Shown one piece after another: positions 29,932-38,126 of a stretch of DNA of 64,000 bases (its first letter is position 1; each line of letters starts with the position of its first letter). Source of the stretch: Paenibacillus sp. OV219 (GTDB taxonomy: Bacteria > Bacillota > Bacilli > Paenibacillales > Paenibacillaceae); the NCBI RefSeq assembly GCF_900110075.1, contig NZ_FOCJ01000012.1, forward strand, positions 120,018-184,017, read 5' to 3'. A program made the translations under genes and the position numbers. Under the pieces are notes generated by a model that saw only the letters and a program-made list of their open reading frames with translations, ran no database searches and had not been told where the DNA came from.

Positions 29932-29987
29932 AAAGCCCATACCCTCTCGCTTGCAGCTTCGCGGCGTTGTGGTGAGGGCTTTTTCAT
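29932..29987 (+). terminator. Probable terminator after the Tyr-rich hypothetical gene
   Basis: aaagccc pairs with gggcttt around a partly structured 35-base loop, followed by five T. Confidence 0.6.
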
Positions 29988-30076
29988 TGATAGAAGTGCT
30001 TAGAAGACAATCGACAAATTGGAAAATTTTATTTAAACTATATGATAGATGAACAATCGCGAGCGGAGGGATTGCT

Positions 30077-31402
30077 ATGGTTCTGCCTTATTCCATGCCC
30101 GCTGTATTCGGGACGGTTCGCCATACGAGGGAACCGGTCCAGCCCGTCGAGCGGTACGCACTTTATCCCTATTCAGGCCAAGGCTATTTATCATTGATGT
30201 CGCAAAATACGAGGAAGCAGGTCGCCGCATCCATCCCGGCACGCGGCTCGGTGGGCAGCTTTACGCTACCGAAGCAGGCACAGGCTGCGCTGAAGGCTGC
30301 TGCGAACAGCTCCGCGGATTGGCTCGCTCAGAGCAAAAAGGTCAGCTCTGCGCTATCAGACATTCGGATGAAGGGAAAGTCGGCGTTCGAACAGCGCTCG
30401 GTGCAAGTTGATGGGACAGGCACTGCTGGTGTAACCGGCGATGCTGACGCAAGCGCAGCCCGTACGGACTACAGTGTTCAAGTTGCATCGCTTGCTAAGT
30501 CTCAGCAGAATCAAGGCTACGAACTGACGAAGAATGCGCCTTCTATCATCAACTCTGGCGCACACATTTTCACGCTTCAAGTAGGCGGGCAGACACACTC
30601 GCTCTCTACCGTCATTCGTCCCGGAGATACGAATGCGGCTGCTCTCGGCAGATTGCAAAGCAGCATCAATGGGGCTAAACTCGGCGTAACAGCATCTGTG
30701 CAGGAGAATCAAACGAACGGGACGGTTAAGCTAGTCGTCGATGCTGGCGGGGTAGGAACGGAACATGCTTTCGCGCTTCAGGATCAGAGAGGCAGTATTA
30801 TTGCTTCGAGCGGCGCAGACCGAGCGGTCGTTAAGGGGTCGGACATGCACGTTCTAGTGGATGGCAAAATGTATGATTCGAATGAGTCGAATACGATCGT
30901 TTTGCAGCATGGCCTTGTACGAATCTCGCTAGACGAAATGACCTCACCTGCTGATTTCAAGATTAAGGTACGAAATAATTCCGAAGCGCTGCACAGCCAG
31001 CTGCAGTCGGTCATCAGTGAAGTCAATTCGCTACAAGATACTTACGATTCATCTGGCTACTTAAACCCAGTGCTGAAACAGCGTGTGGATGATGTACTGC
31101 GAAGCCCTGAGCTTGCTTCGCTCGGAATTTCACAATCGCAGCAAGGCAAATGGCAGTTAGATGAAGAGAAGCTTGGTGCTGCAATGGAAGCTCAGCCAGA
31201 CGATGTAAGCCGCATCATCAGCGGCCGTCACGGACTTGCATCTCGGCTGCAGCAGACGATTAACCAACTGTCGGAGCTGCCGACAGAATCTCTGATCAGC
31301 ACAAAGGCGAGCGGCTTCCAGTCGTTCACTCTCTACCGCGCCTCGTCCGGCTCGTATTTGCAGCTTCCGCTTGGCGGGCTGTTTTTGAATTCATTTATGT
31401 GA
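30077..31402 (+). CDS. FliD-like (flagellar hook-associated protein 2) orphan protein
   Basis: 441 residues, start ATG 30077 after GGAGGG. The middle has the FliD N-domain signature YSVQVASLAKSQQNQGYEL (about 137-155), then a FliD-like C-domain: QSVISEVNSLQDTYDSSGYL, SLGISQSQQGKWQLDEEKL and a final coiled region. FliD caps the flagellar filament and promotes flagellin assembly. Unlike FliD it begins with about 60 residues of unrelated sequence and ends without the usual extended tail. No flagellar gene is nearby. It may be an adhesin, a spore-related FliD paralog or a second cap; a terminator follows. Confidence 0.8.
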   Translation: MVLPYSMPAVFGTVRHTREPVQPVERYALYPYSGQGYLSLMSQNTRKQVAASIPARGSVGSFTLPKQAQAALKAAANSSADWLAQSKKVSSALSDIRMKGKSAFEQRSVQVDGTGTAGVTGDADASAARTDYSVQVASLAKSQQNQGYELTKNAPSIINSGAHIFTLQVGGQTHSLSTVIRPGDTNAAALGRLQSSINGAKLGVTASVQENQTNGTVKLVVDAGGVGTEHAFALQDQRGSIIASSGADRAVVKGSDMHVLVDGKMYDSNESNTIVLQHGLVRISLDEMTSPADFKIKVRNNSEALHSQLQSVISEVNSLQDTYDSSGYLNPVLKQRVDDVLRSPELASLGISQSQQGKWQLDEEKLGAAMEAQPDDVSRIISGRHGLASRLQQTINQLSELPTESLISTKASGFQSFTLYRASSGSYLQLPLGGLFLNSFM

Positions 31403-31510
31403 GTGGATGGATGGGTTTGTAGGGGAACACGGAGGCTTAGCGACAATGTGAAGCGGCGCAAATGATGAGCGGCAAACGAAGAATGGCAAACCGAAAACGT
31501 ATTTTTGATG

Positions 31511-31540
31511 AGGCAGTGACTATAGTCACTGCCTTTCCTT
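31511..31540 (+). terminator. Terminator after the FliD-like gene
   Basis: aggcagtgactatagtcactgcct (31511-31534 in two halves) is a perfect 24-base palindrome followed by TTTCCTT. Confidence 0.75.
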
Positions 31541-31561
31541 ACTATTTCCGACCACTTGTTG

Positions 31562-31609
31562 CGGCTCGAAGAGTTGAACATAACGGAAAAAATCGGCTCG
31601 AAGAGTTGA
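31562..31609. repeat. 16-bp direct repeat pair
   Basis: cggctcgaagagttga occurs at 31562-31577 and again at 31594-31609, a 32-base period, in the intergenic region between the FliD-like gene and moeA. No other function is visible in this 298-base gap except terminators at each end. Confidence 0.8.
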
Positions 31610-31670
31610 GAGTTAATGAAAAGAAAGTTCTCGAGAGAAAGTTCCGAAGAACTCCTTTTCGAGCACTCTG

Positions 31671-31705
31671 ACCCGCTCTCGATGAGTGGGTTTATTCTTT
31701 TTAAA
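31671..31705 (+). terminator. Plus-strand terminator overlapping the moeA stop
   Basis: ACCCGCTC pairs with GAGTGGGT (one G-T) around TCGAT, followed by TTATTCTTTTT on the plus strand. It can stop plus-strand transcripts before they enter moeA antisense. Confidence 0.6.
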
Positions 31706-33089
31706 GGAGAATGACATCGACGATAGCACCGGACTCTGCACCGATGGAGCCGGGCTTCAGTCGGATAAGGCAGTCTGCGTCTGGGATGGACGCCATCATG
31801 CTTGACTTGCCGAACGCCAGCGGATCGGCGTAAAGTACACCGCGTTCAGTGTACAGACGCGCTCGCACGAATCGTTCATGCGGGCTGCCTTTGGCGAAGC
31901 CTGCGGCAAGCTTCGCGGTTGCCTGCTTCGGCAGCGCTTCAGCGGCGGCGACGCCTTGAAGCCGGCGCAGCGCTGGCCTCGCAAAAAGCTCGAAGCCGAC
32001 GAAGCAGGCTCCGGGATTGCCCGACAGCGCGAGCAGCAGCTTGCCCCCGACAACAGCGGCGGACGTCGGACTACCTGGGCGCATCGCCGCCTTGTTGAAT
32101 AAGAGGCGGCTGCCCGGGGGCAGCTCGGCTGACGTGCTTGGCGCGGCCGCCGTGGTAGGTGCGCTAGTCGCGGCGGGAGCGCTTGGCTCGGACGCCGCCG
32201 GAGCTTGCCCCGCCTCCGTGCCGGTGCCGGCGGCGGGCAAGCCTGCGAGCAGGCTCGCCATCACATCATAATCACCGACCGACACACCGCCGGTGGTGAT
32301 GATGATGTCGCTCAACGCGAGCGCAGCCGCAATCGCGCGAGCCGCTGCCTCCGGCTCGTCCGGAACTCGGCCGAGCAGCAGCGGAACGCCGCCGTTTTGC
32401 TGCACAAGCGCGGCGATCATCGCGCTATTGCTGTCGCGGATGCGCCCCGGCTCTAGCGGCGCCTCAACCGGCAGCAGCTCCGTGCCGGTTGCCAGCACCG
32501 CTACGCGCGGGCGCGCGAAGACCGGCACGTCGGCGCAGCCAAACGTGCCGAGCAAAGCGACATGGCCCGGCCGCAGCTTCGTGCCGGGCTCCGCAAGCAT
32601 GCTCCCCCGGCGGAATTCTTCGCCGAGGGGCGCAATGTTCTGCCCGGGCTCCGTGGCGCGTTTCACGCACACCGCGGGTCGCCCGTCAATAAGAGCGTCC
32701 GCCGTCTGCTCCAGCATGACGACGGCGTCCGCCCCCAATGGCACCGCGCCGCCGGTCATAATGCGGACGGCGGTGCCTGGCTCCACGGCAGCGGAGGCAA
32801 GCTCGCCCGCGCGGGCCGTGTCCACCACGCGCAGCGTCACCGGTTCACTCGGTGACGCCAGTGCCGTATCTGCGCTGCGGACGGCGAAGCCATCCAGCCC
32901 CGACCGCGCAAAAGGCGGCCAATCCGTCGTCGCAACAAGCGGCTCCGCCAGATAGCGGCCGTAAGCCTCCCACAGCGGGACATGCTCATGCCGCCCCACT
33001 TCAGCCGCTTCAACAACAAGGCGAATCGCCTCGTCCACTTTGACCGCGCGCCTGCTAAAACGCGTCTCCCCCTGCAGTTGCACAGCCAT
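31701..33089 (-). CDS. moeA: Molybdopterin molybdenumtransferase MoeA
   Basis: 462 residues. MoeA inserts molybdate into molybdopterin-AMP. The N-terminal domain has PPFARSGLDGFAVRS and RIMTGGAVPLGADAVVMLEQ. The MoCF-like domain has VAVLATGTELL and IITTGGVSVGDYD. The end has LSGNPGACFVGFELFARP. An Ala/Pro/Ser/Thr-rich insert of about 40 residues (near 280-320) interrupts the MoCF domain where relatives have a short loop, and this stretch is much richer in GC than its surroundings. ATG 33089 is only three bases from GGAG; GTG 33083 is better spaced. It is divergent from mobB. Confidence 0.95.
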   Translation of the reverse strand: MAVQLQGETRFSRRAVKVDEAIRLVVEAAEVGRHEHVPLWEAYGRYLAEPLVATTDWPPFARSGLDGFAVRSADTALASPSEPVTLRVVDTARAGELASAAVEPGTAVRIMTGGAVPLGADAVVMLEQTADALIDGRPAVCVKRATEPGQNIAPLGEEFRRGSMLAEPGTKLRPGHVALLGTFGCADVPVFARPRVAVLATGTELLPVEAPLEPGRIRDSNSAMIAALVQQNGGVPLLLGRVPDEPEAAARAIAAALALSDIIITTGGVSVGDYDVMASLLAGLPAAGTGTEAGQAPAASEPSAPAATSAPTTAAAPSTSAELPPGSRLLFNKAAMRPGSPTSAAVVGGKLLLALSGNPGACFVGFELFARPALRRLQGVAAAEALPKQATAKLAAGFAKGSPHERFVRARLYTERGVLYADPLAFGKSSMMASIPDADCLIRLKPGSIGAESGAIVDVILL

Positions 33090-33217
33090 CTACTCCTTTA
33101 CGCTTCCGTAACCATCTATCTCCCCATTGTAACAGAAACACTTAATTCCGTAATACAAGCTTATGCTATACTTAATTCATCTCTATCTATTACCCTTTAC
33201 AAGGAGCACTGAGCGCG

Positions 33218-33766
33218 ATGTCATCTGACCAAAACAGCTACCATTCCGTACCCGCACAGTCACAGCAAGCACCATTCGTGTTCCAAATCGTCGGCTATAA
33301 GAACAGCGGCAAAACAACGCTTCTCTCCCAGTTAACCCGTAAGCTGAAACAAGCAGGCTTCACCGTTGGCACAGCGAAACACGACGCACACGAGTTCACG
33401 ATGGATACGCCAGGTACGGACACGTGGCAGCATCAAGAGGCCGGCGCGGATATTACCGCGATCAGTTCCGCGTCCCGCAGCGCCATTATTAGCAACCGAA
33501 CCGAGTCGCTCTCCGCCCTCCTTACCCATATGCAGCATGTCGACTTCGTGCTTGTTGAAGGCTTTAAACAAGAGCACTACCCAAAGCTTATGCTTCTTCG
33601 CAATCCTAAGGACGAGCCGCTGCTCCAATTATCCAATATTGTGATGATTGCTAGCTGGGACACTTTCGATATCCCCCTACACCACGCTTCTCCAACATTC
33701 GGTATCAGCGATTTCGATGCCATCTACAACCACCTTCTCACCCTTCACCCCTTCCCGCCAAAATAA
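33218..33766 (+). CDS. mobB: Molybdopterin-guanine dinucleotide biosynthesis protein MobB
   Basis: 182 residues, the family's usual size. The P-loop is GYKNSGKTTL near residue 27; TAKHDAHEFTMDTPGTDTWQHQEAGA is the family signature (read in two parts around the Asp). VDFVLVEGFK near 110 is the Walker B region. MobB is a GTP-binding adapter for MobA in making the guanine dinucleotide form of the molybdenum cofactor. It starts 11 bases after AAGGAG; TATACT at 33167-33172 is a likely -10. Divergent from moeA, so both cofactor genes share one control region. Confidence 0.95.
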   Translation: MSSDQNSYHSVPAQSQQAPFVFQIVGYKNSGKTTLLSQLTRKLKQAGFTVGTAKHDAHEFTMDTPGTDTWQHQEAGADITAISSASRSAIISNRTESLSALLTHMQHVDFVLVEGFKQEHYPKLMLLRNPKDEPLLQLSNIVMIASWDTFDIPLHHASPTFGISDFDAIYNHLLTLHPFPPK

Positions 33767-33816
33767 AACAGACCGCTCCAAATCAGGAGCAGCCCAGAAT
33801 AAAGTAGATCCCTCAG

Positions 33817-34187
33817 GGACATTCTTTCACCATTCCCAGCAAACCAAGCTAAAGAGGCTCTACATAGACGCAAATCCGACGAATCGAGCCAATGAGTATA
33901 CTCCAGGGCTCTACATTGGCAGAATTCCGGCAAATTGAGCTAAAGAGTGTACTCCAGGGCTCTACATTAGCGGTGGTTCGGCGAGTCGAGCAAATGTAGC
34001 TGGTCTAGTCGACTTCTTTGACGGAAATTCGTCGAATTAGGCAATTGTAGCTGGTCTAGTGGACTTCCTTGACAGATATCCAGCGAATCGCACGGATGTA
34101 GCTGGTCTAGCGGACTTCTTTGAAGAATATCCGGCGAATTTCGCGAATGTAGCTGGTCTAATGGACTTCTTTCGACGCTTTTAACCC
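33817..34187. repeat. 51-bp imperfect tandem repeat array
   Basis: Six full 51-base units begin at 33856, 33907, 33958, 34009, 34060 and 34111, flanked by partial units. All share a core close to CCGGCGAATCGAGC. The left units carry ACTCCAGGGCTCTACAT; the right units carry GTAGCTGGTCTAG followed by GGACTTCTTTGA. The period equals 17 codons, and one minus-strand frame (33967-34215) stays open through the right half as repeated SPLDQLH. Start context and codon pattern do not support a gene. It fills most of the gap between mobB and rhaM. Confidence 0.9.
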
Positions 34188-34214
34188 CAATAGAATGTAA
34201 ATCCCTTAGTGACA

Positions 34215-34244
34215 CTCTTGCTCTTGCTCTTGCTCTTGCTCTTG
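34215..34244. repeat. Hexanucleotide repeat (CTCTTG)5
   Basis: Five perfect copies of ctcttg directly after the 51-bp array. It lies just downstream of rhaM's 3' end and outside any gene, so phase variation of a protein is unlikely. Confidence 0.9.
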
Positions 34245-34286
34245 ACCTCGGCCTTGCCCTCGCCTCCCTGCCCTTACCCTATAACT

Positions 34287-34601
34287 CTACTCACCCGAAT
34301 AATAAAACACCTCCGGGATCACTTTCACCGTCCCGCCCTCATGATGCTTCACAAGCAAATCCTCCATAAACTGCTGCCACTGAACGTTCGCCGGATGCCT
34401 CTCCAGCGCCGACATTGCCTCAGCGAAGTTTTCCACCTCCATATATGCGAACAGCCTGCCGCCATCCATAAAGATGCTATACGTCTTGATGCCAACCTCG
34501 CCGAAAGCCTTCAGCAGCTCTGGGTCCACTTGTTTATGCCGCTCGATATAAGCTTCTCGGTTGCTCTCATCAATTTGCAGTACAAAGGAAACACGTTCCA
34601 T
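34287..34601 (-). CDS. rhaM: L-rhamnose mutarotase
   Basis: 104 residues, the size of E. coli RhaM. It interconverts the alpha and beta anomers of L-rhamnose in the cytoplasm. The active-site residues known for the family align by number: Y18, H22 and Y41, in NREAYIERHKQV and KTYSIF. The C-terminal part has HPANVQWQQFMEDLL. ATG 34601 follows GGAGGG. It lies downstream of the sugar isomerase gene, consistent with use of rhamnose-like deoxysugars. Confidence 0.93.
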   Translation of the reverse strand: MERVSFVLQIDESNREAYIERHKQVDPELLKAFGEVGIKTYSIFMDGGRLFAYMEVENFAEAMSALERHPANVQWQQFMEDLLVKHHEGGTVKVIPEVFYYSGE

Positions 34602-34648
34602 AGCGACAACCCTCCACCAAAACTAGTTTTTACAAGCTTCACTTTTCC

Positions 34649-34738
34649 CATCTGTCAAACCCACATCTAACACACCTGCATCTGTCACACCTGCATCTGT
34701 CACACCCGCATCTATCACACCTGCATCTATCACATCTA
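34649..34738. repeat. 15-bp tandem repeat, six copies
   Basis: Units of the form catctgtcacacctg start at 34649, 34664, 34679, 34694, 34709 and 34724 with one to four differences. A minus-strand frame reads them as DRCRC repeats, but it has no start signals. The array abuts and includes the stop codon of the isomerase fragment. Confidence 0.88.
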
Positions 34739-34838
34739 TCGCCCACACAACTGCAACAATTCCTCCACCTTCTTGAACTGCCCGGCCTGGTTTCCAACTG
34801 CCATCGTACTGTGATGCATAGGCTCTTCAACTAACCAA
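34736..34838 (-). pseudogene. 3'-end fragment of a second sugar isomerase gene
   Basis: The minus strand reads GWLVEEPMHHSTMAVGNQAGQF then KKVEELLQLCGR and stop. The C-terminus of the intact neighbour reads KWFAEAPTHHCAIAVGNQAGQF then KKVAELLQMRN. About 30 residues align with mostly synonymous or conservative changes, and nothing upstream of the fragment matches further. It is therefore a leftover tail of a paralogous gene, lost by deletion or recombination against the intact copy. Confidence 0.85.
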
Positions 34839-34850
34839 CCAGTTGCCCCT

Positions 34851-36362
34851 CTAATTTTTACACAGCGTCACATTCCGCATTTGCAGCAGCTCCGCCACCT
34901 TCTTGAACTGCCCTGCCTGGTTGCCGACGGCAATCGCGCAGTGATGCGTAGGCGCCTCAGCGAACCACTTCTCCATATATTCATCAGGGTGCAGCGCGAA
35001 TTTCACATGTGTCTGCGTATTGCCAATTGTCATAATCTCGCCGTCTGTCGCCTCTCCTTCGCTGATGACCATGCCCATTTTGCCATCGCCGGTTTGCGTA
35101 ATATTGAGCGTCGTTATCCGCCCCCGCTTCACCTTCGCCTCAACGGATACGCCAGTTCCCCTCTTGCCGTGATAGAGCCCCATCCCCCGCAGAATCGGCT
35201 TTCCTTCCGCAATCGCAATATGGAACGGTCCGTCATGCCCGAGCAAGATCGTCTCATCCACATAATCCACCACGACAATTTCCGAGAAGCTTCCCCCAGT
35301 GCAGAGGATATCGCATATTTTCATCCCGATCGCCGTCTTCAGATCACCTTCGCCCGAACAAGGAATGCCCCGCGCTGTGAGCAGCGAATGCCCGACAATA
35401 AAGCCTGATTGCAGCTTCTCGTAGTCGTTCCCGTTCTGCCCGTGGTAGTAATAAGTAAGCGCATCGAGATCATACGCCCGCACGAGCTTCTCCTGTGCAA
35501 CCGCAACTCTCGCAGACCAGTCAAGCTGCTCCACGGTCGGCTTGCGAGCAATCGGATCGGACGGCGAATCTCCGCTAATCTCGAACATCTCGTACACTTC
35601 CTCGAGCTTTGCCGCGACCTCCTCATCCGTAACCTCCTGCAGGAAACGATCCAGATCGCACATCTCCAGCACCTCAATATGAAGCCCCAGCTGCGCCTGC
35701 ACCATCGCGAAATCACTATACATATCGAGCATCCCACTGTACGTATTGCCAAGAAAACCGAATCGCGCATGGCGCATCGACCGCACGACGCCGGCCGCTT
35801 TGATCCACTCCGTTATTTCACGCCAAGCCCGCAAAGCTTCGGGTCGTTCATGCGTCACTTCATCGGTGAGCGAGCCCACTGGCGTATAGTCAAGTCCAAG
35901 CAAACCATTAACGACACGAAAGCGAATGCCCGCCCGATTGAACGCATTAGAAATCTCCGGCACCGGACATGCGCCGCAATGCGCGAGCCATTCCCCCGTA
36001 GTAGACTGCGCATAGTTAATGCGAGCGGTCGGCTGCAAATTGAGCACAATGACCGGCTTTGAGCAAATTTGATGGATAGGCAGCACAGTTGAGCTGGTCG
36101 AGTATGTCGCGGTATGGCAGAAGATAAGGTCAACATTGTTCTCATTGAAATACTCCCCAGCCTGGCGTCCTCTCCCTTCCGCATCGACGAGACCGAAGTA
36201 AAACACTTCACCATGCTCTTCCATCTTCTTCTCCAGATGGTTGCCATATTCAATGAGCCGCTCTCGCAAACCGGGAAATTGCGGCCAATACGCTTCAAGG
36301 CCGATGGAATATAAGCCAATACGCGGTTTTTTGGTTGGTTTTATCGGGGTAAGCAGGGACAT
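34851..36362 (-). CDS. L-fucose/L-arabinose isomerase-family protein
   Basis: 503 residues. The fold and motifs match the L-fucose/L-arabinose isomerase family: FCHTATYSTSSTVLPIHQ, PVIVLNLQPTARINY, GMKICDILCTGGSFSEI and HDGPFHIAIAEGKPIL, with His and Glu residues typical of the metal site. These cytoplasmic, Mn-dependent enzymes interconvert aldose and ketose. Together with rhaM it suggests catabolism of a deoxyhexose or pentose; the exact sugar cannot be told. The AraC-type gene diverges from it. A tail fragment of a paralog lies just downstream. Confidence 0.88.
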   Translation of the reverse strand: MSLLTPIKPTKKPRIGLYSIGLEAYWPQFPGLRERLIEYGNHLEKKMEEHGEVFYFGLVDAEGRGRQAGEYFNENNVDLIFCHTATYSTSSTVLPIHQICSKPVIVLNLQPTARINYAQSTTGEWLAHCGACPVPEISNAFNRAGIRFRVVNGLLGLDYTPVGSLTDEVTHERPEALRAWREITEWIKAAGVVRSMRHARFGFLGNTYSGMLDMYSDFAMVQAQLGLHIEVLEMCDLDRFLQEVTDEEVAAKLEEVYEMFEISGDSPSDPIARKPTVEQLDWSARVAVAQEKLVRAYDLDALTYYYHGQNGNDYEKLQSGFIVGHSLLTARGIPCSGEGDLKTAIGMKICDILCTGGSFSEIVVVDYVDETILLGHDGPFHIAIAEGKPILRGMGLYHGKRGTGVSVEAKVKRGRITTLNITQTGDGKMGMVISEGEATDGEIMTIGNTQTHVKFALHPDEYMEKWFAEAPTHHCAIAVGNQAGQFKKVAELLQMRNVTLCKN

Positions 36363-36527
36363 GAGCAGCGCCTCCAGTGCACCAATAGTAGAATAACTAG
36401 CCCCATTGTATGCGCTAGCATCTCAAGTTACATCGCCGTATGTTGCTTTGAAATAACAGAATATTGCTTTTGTATGAGCCAGCTGTTCATAATGAAATTA
36501 ACAAGTCTCAGGAGGAGGCAAATTGCC

Positions 36528-37403
36528 ATGCCGCAGCAATATACGGAGAAAGCATCGCATAGCTGGTCGAACCATTCGATCCGGGTCATCACATCGCCAA
36601 GTGTCGCTGCTAGATCTTCGCTGATGTATGTGCAGGAGGCGGGCTACTTTTGGACGGACTCGGCTTATTTTACAGAACGGCAGCATCTGCCCTCTTATTT
36701 GATGGTCTGTACGGTGTCGGGGGAAGGCTTGCTGGACTATGGCGGGCATACATATAAGCTTGGGGCAGGCTCGCTCTTCTTCATCGATTGTATGGCTTAT
36801 CAGCATTACCGGACGGCACGCAGCGGGCATTGGGAGTTTGCGTGGGTTCACTTCTACGGCGGCGCAAGCAGTCACTATTACGATACCTATGCCAAAAAAG
36901 GCGACCCTCTTCTGCAGCTGCAGCGAGAATCACCTGTACTCGGCTTTATTCGAAGCTTGATTGATGTGCATGAGCAGACGACGCCTCACACGGAATTACT
37001 TGGTGCCAAGCTGTTAACCGAGCTCGTTACCGAGCTCATCGTATCCGCCCACATCGGCGACTCCGCGTCCACAACAGTCCCTGCCTTCATTTCCACGACC
37101 ATTCGCAAAATAGAGCGCAGCTATGCCGAACGACTTCGGCTCGATGAATTGGCGAAAAGTGCAGCTGTGAGCAAATATCATTTCATTCGTGAATTTAAGA
37201 AGCATGTCGGGATGTCCCCGAATGAATACATCATCTTCCTGCGGATTGTAAGAGCAAAAGAGCTGCTCAAATACACGGGCATACCGATCGCAGCAATCGC
37301 TGAAGAGGTCGGCATTGACCATGTCAGCCACTTCATCAACCTGTTCAAAGCCCGCGAGGGGATTACTCCTTTTGCCTTCCGCAAGAAGTGGAACACCTTA
37401 TAA
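36528..37403 (+). CDS. AraC-family transcriptional regulator
   Basis: 291 residues from ATG 36528, nine bases after GGAGGAGG; the longer frame from 36474 has no ribosome binding site. The N-terminal cupin-like sugar-binding domain (about 30-140) contains LMVCTVSGEGLLDYGG. Two helix-turn-helix units lie at about 190-290, with DELAKSAAVSKYHFIREFKKHVGMSP and a second ending FINLFKAREGITPF. It is divergent from the isomerase gene (about 165 bases) and probably controls it and rhaM. Confidence 0.93.
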   Translation: MPQQYTEKASHSWSNHSIRVITSPSVAARSSLMYVQEAGYFWTDSAYFTERQHLPSYLMVCTVSGEGLLDYGGHTYKLGAGSLFFIDCMAYQHYRTARSGHWEFAWVHFYGGASSHYYDTYAKKGDPLLQLQRESPVLGFIRSLIDVHEQTTPHTELLGAKLLTELVTELIVSAHIGDSASTTVPAFISTTIRKIERSYAERLRLDELAKSAAVSKYHFIREFKKHVGMSPNEYIIFLRIVRAKELLKYTGIPIAAIAEEVGIDHVSHFINLFKAREGITPFAFRKKWNTL

Positions 37404-37429
37404 GTGTTAGGCCCAGCCCAAATGACTCC

Positions 37430-38107
37430 CTATTCCGCAATCCCATGCTTATGCGCATAGATCGCCGCTTGCGTTCGATCATCAACGCCGAGCTTAGCGA
37501 AAATATTCGTCACATGGAACTTGACGGTCTTAATGCCAATGAACAGCTCTTCCGCAATTTCCTGGTTCGATAAACCTTTGCCTACGCATTTCAGCACATC
37601 CATCTCCCGCTCCGTCAGCTGCTCATGAAGTTTCTGCACGGTCTCTGCCTTCGGCTGACGGAATCGGTTCATCATCTTAGCAGCAACTTGCGACTCCAGC
37701 ACCGACTGGCCCCGTGCCGCAGCCCGAATCGCATCTGCAATCTCTGTCGCGCGTGACGTCTTGAGCAGGTAGCTGAACGCGCCCGCTTCGATAACCGGAT
37801 ACATTTTGCCATCGTCGAGGTAGCTCGTCAATACAATGACTTTGCAATCCGGATACAATTCGAGCAGCCTGCGTGTCGTTTCCACTCCGTCCATACCTTC
37901 CATGACGAGATCCATCAGCACAACATCCGGCCGGTAAGCTTGCGCAAGCCGGATACCTTCCATTCCGTTGCTAGCCTCACCGACAACCTCAATGCCGTCC
38001 TCGGTATTTAATACCGCTGCTAGCCCAATACGAACCATCTCGTGATCGTCAACTAGCAGCACTTTAATCGGCTGTTCCAAGCTGCCCATTTGCTCCATTG
38101 CTTCCAC
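37430..38107 (-). CDS. LiaR-like NarL/FixJ response regulator
   Basis: 225 residues from GTG 38107, nine bases after GGGGA; ATG 38098 is an alternative. The receiver domain has DD at 20-21 and phospho-acceptor D66 in VLMDLVMEG. The C-terminal LuxR-type helix-turn-helix contains LTEREMDVLKCVGKGLSNQEIAEELFIGIKTVKFHV (positions about 165-205). It follows the kinase gene by 19 bases and is the last gene of the envelope-stress operon. LiaR activates lia genes when lipid II-targeting drugs disturb the wall. It converges on the AraC gene with a 26-base gap. Confidence 0.92.
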   Translation of the reverse strand: MEAMEQMGSLEQPIKVLLVDDHEMVRIGLAAVLNTEDGIEVVGEASNGMEGIRLAQAYRPDVVLMDLVMEGMDGVETTRRLLELYPDCKVIVLTSYLDDGKMYPVIEAGAFSYLLKTSRATEIADAIRAAARGQSVLESQVAAKMMNRFRQPKAETVQKLHEQLTEREMDVLKCVGKGLSNQEIAEELFIGIKTVKFHVTNIFAKLGVDDRTQAAIYAHKHGIAE

Positions 38108-38126
38108 TTCGTCATTTCCCCTTCCA

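Noticed and set aside
30049..30411. Plus-strand frame of 120 codons
   Set aside because: Overlaps the FliD-like gene in another frame and has no start signals of its own.
33817..34187. 51-bp repeats as a CRISPR array
   Set aside because: No constant repeat alternating with unique spacers, and no cas genes in the window.
33967..34215. Minus-strand frame encoding 17-residue repeats as a gene
   Set aside because: No ribosome binding site, and the frame reflects the 51-bp DNA period; kept as a repeat.
34639..34830. Minus-strand frame with Cys/Arg/Asp repeats
   Set aside because: Encoded by the 15-bp DNA repeat and out of frame with the isomerase remnant; no start signals.
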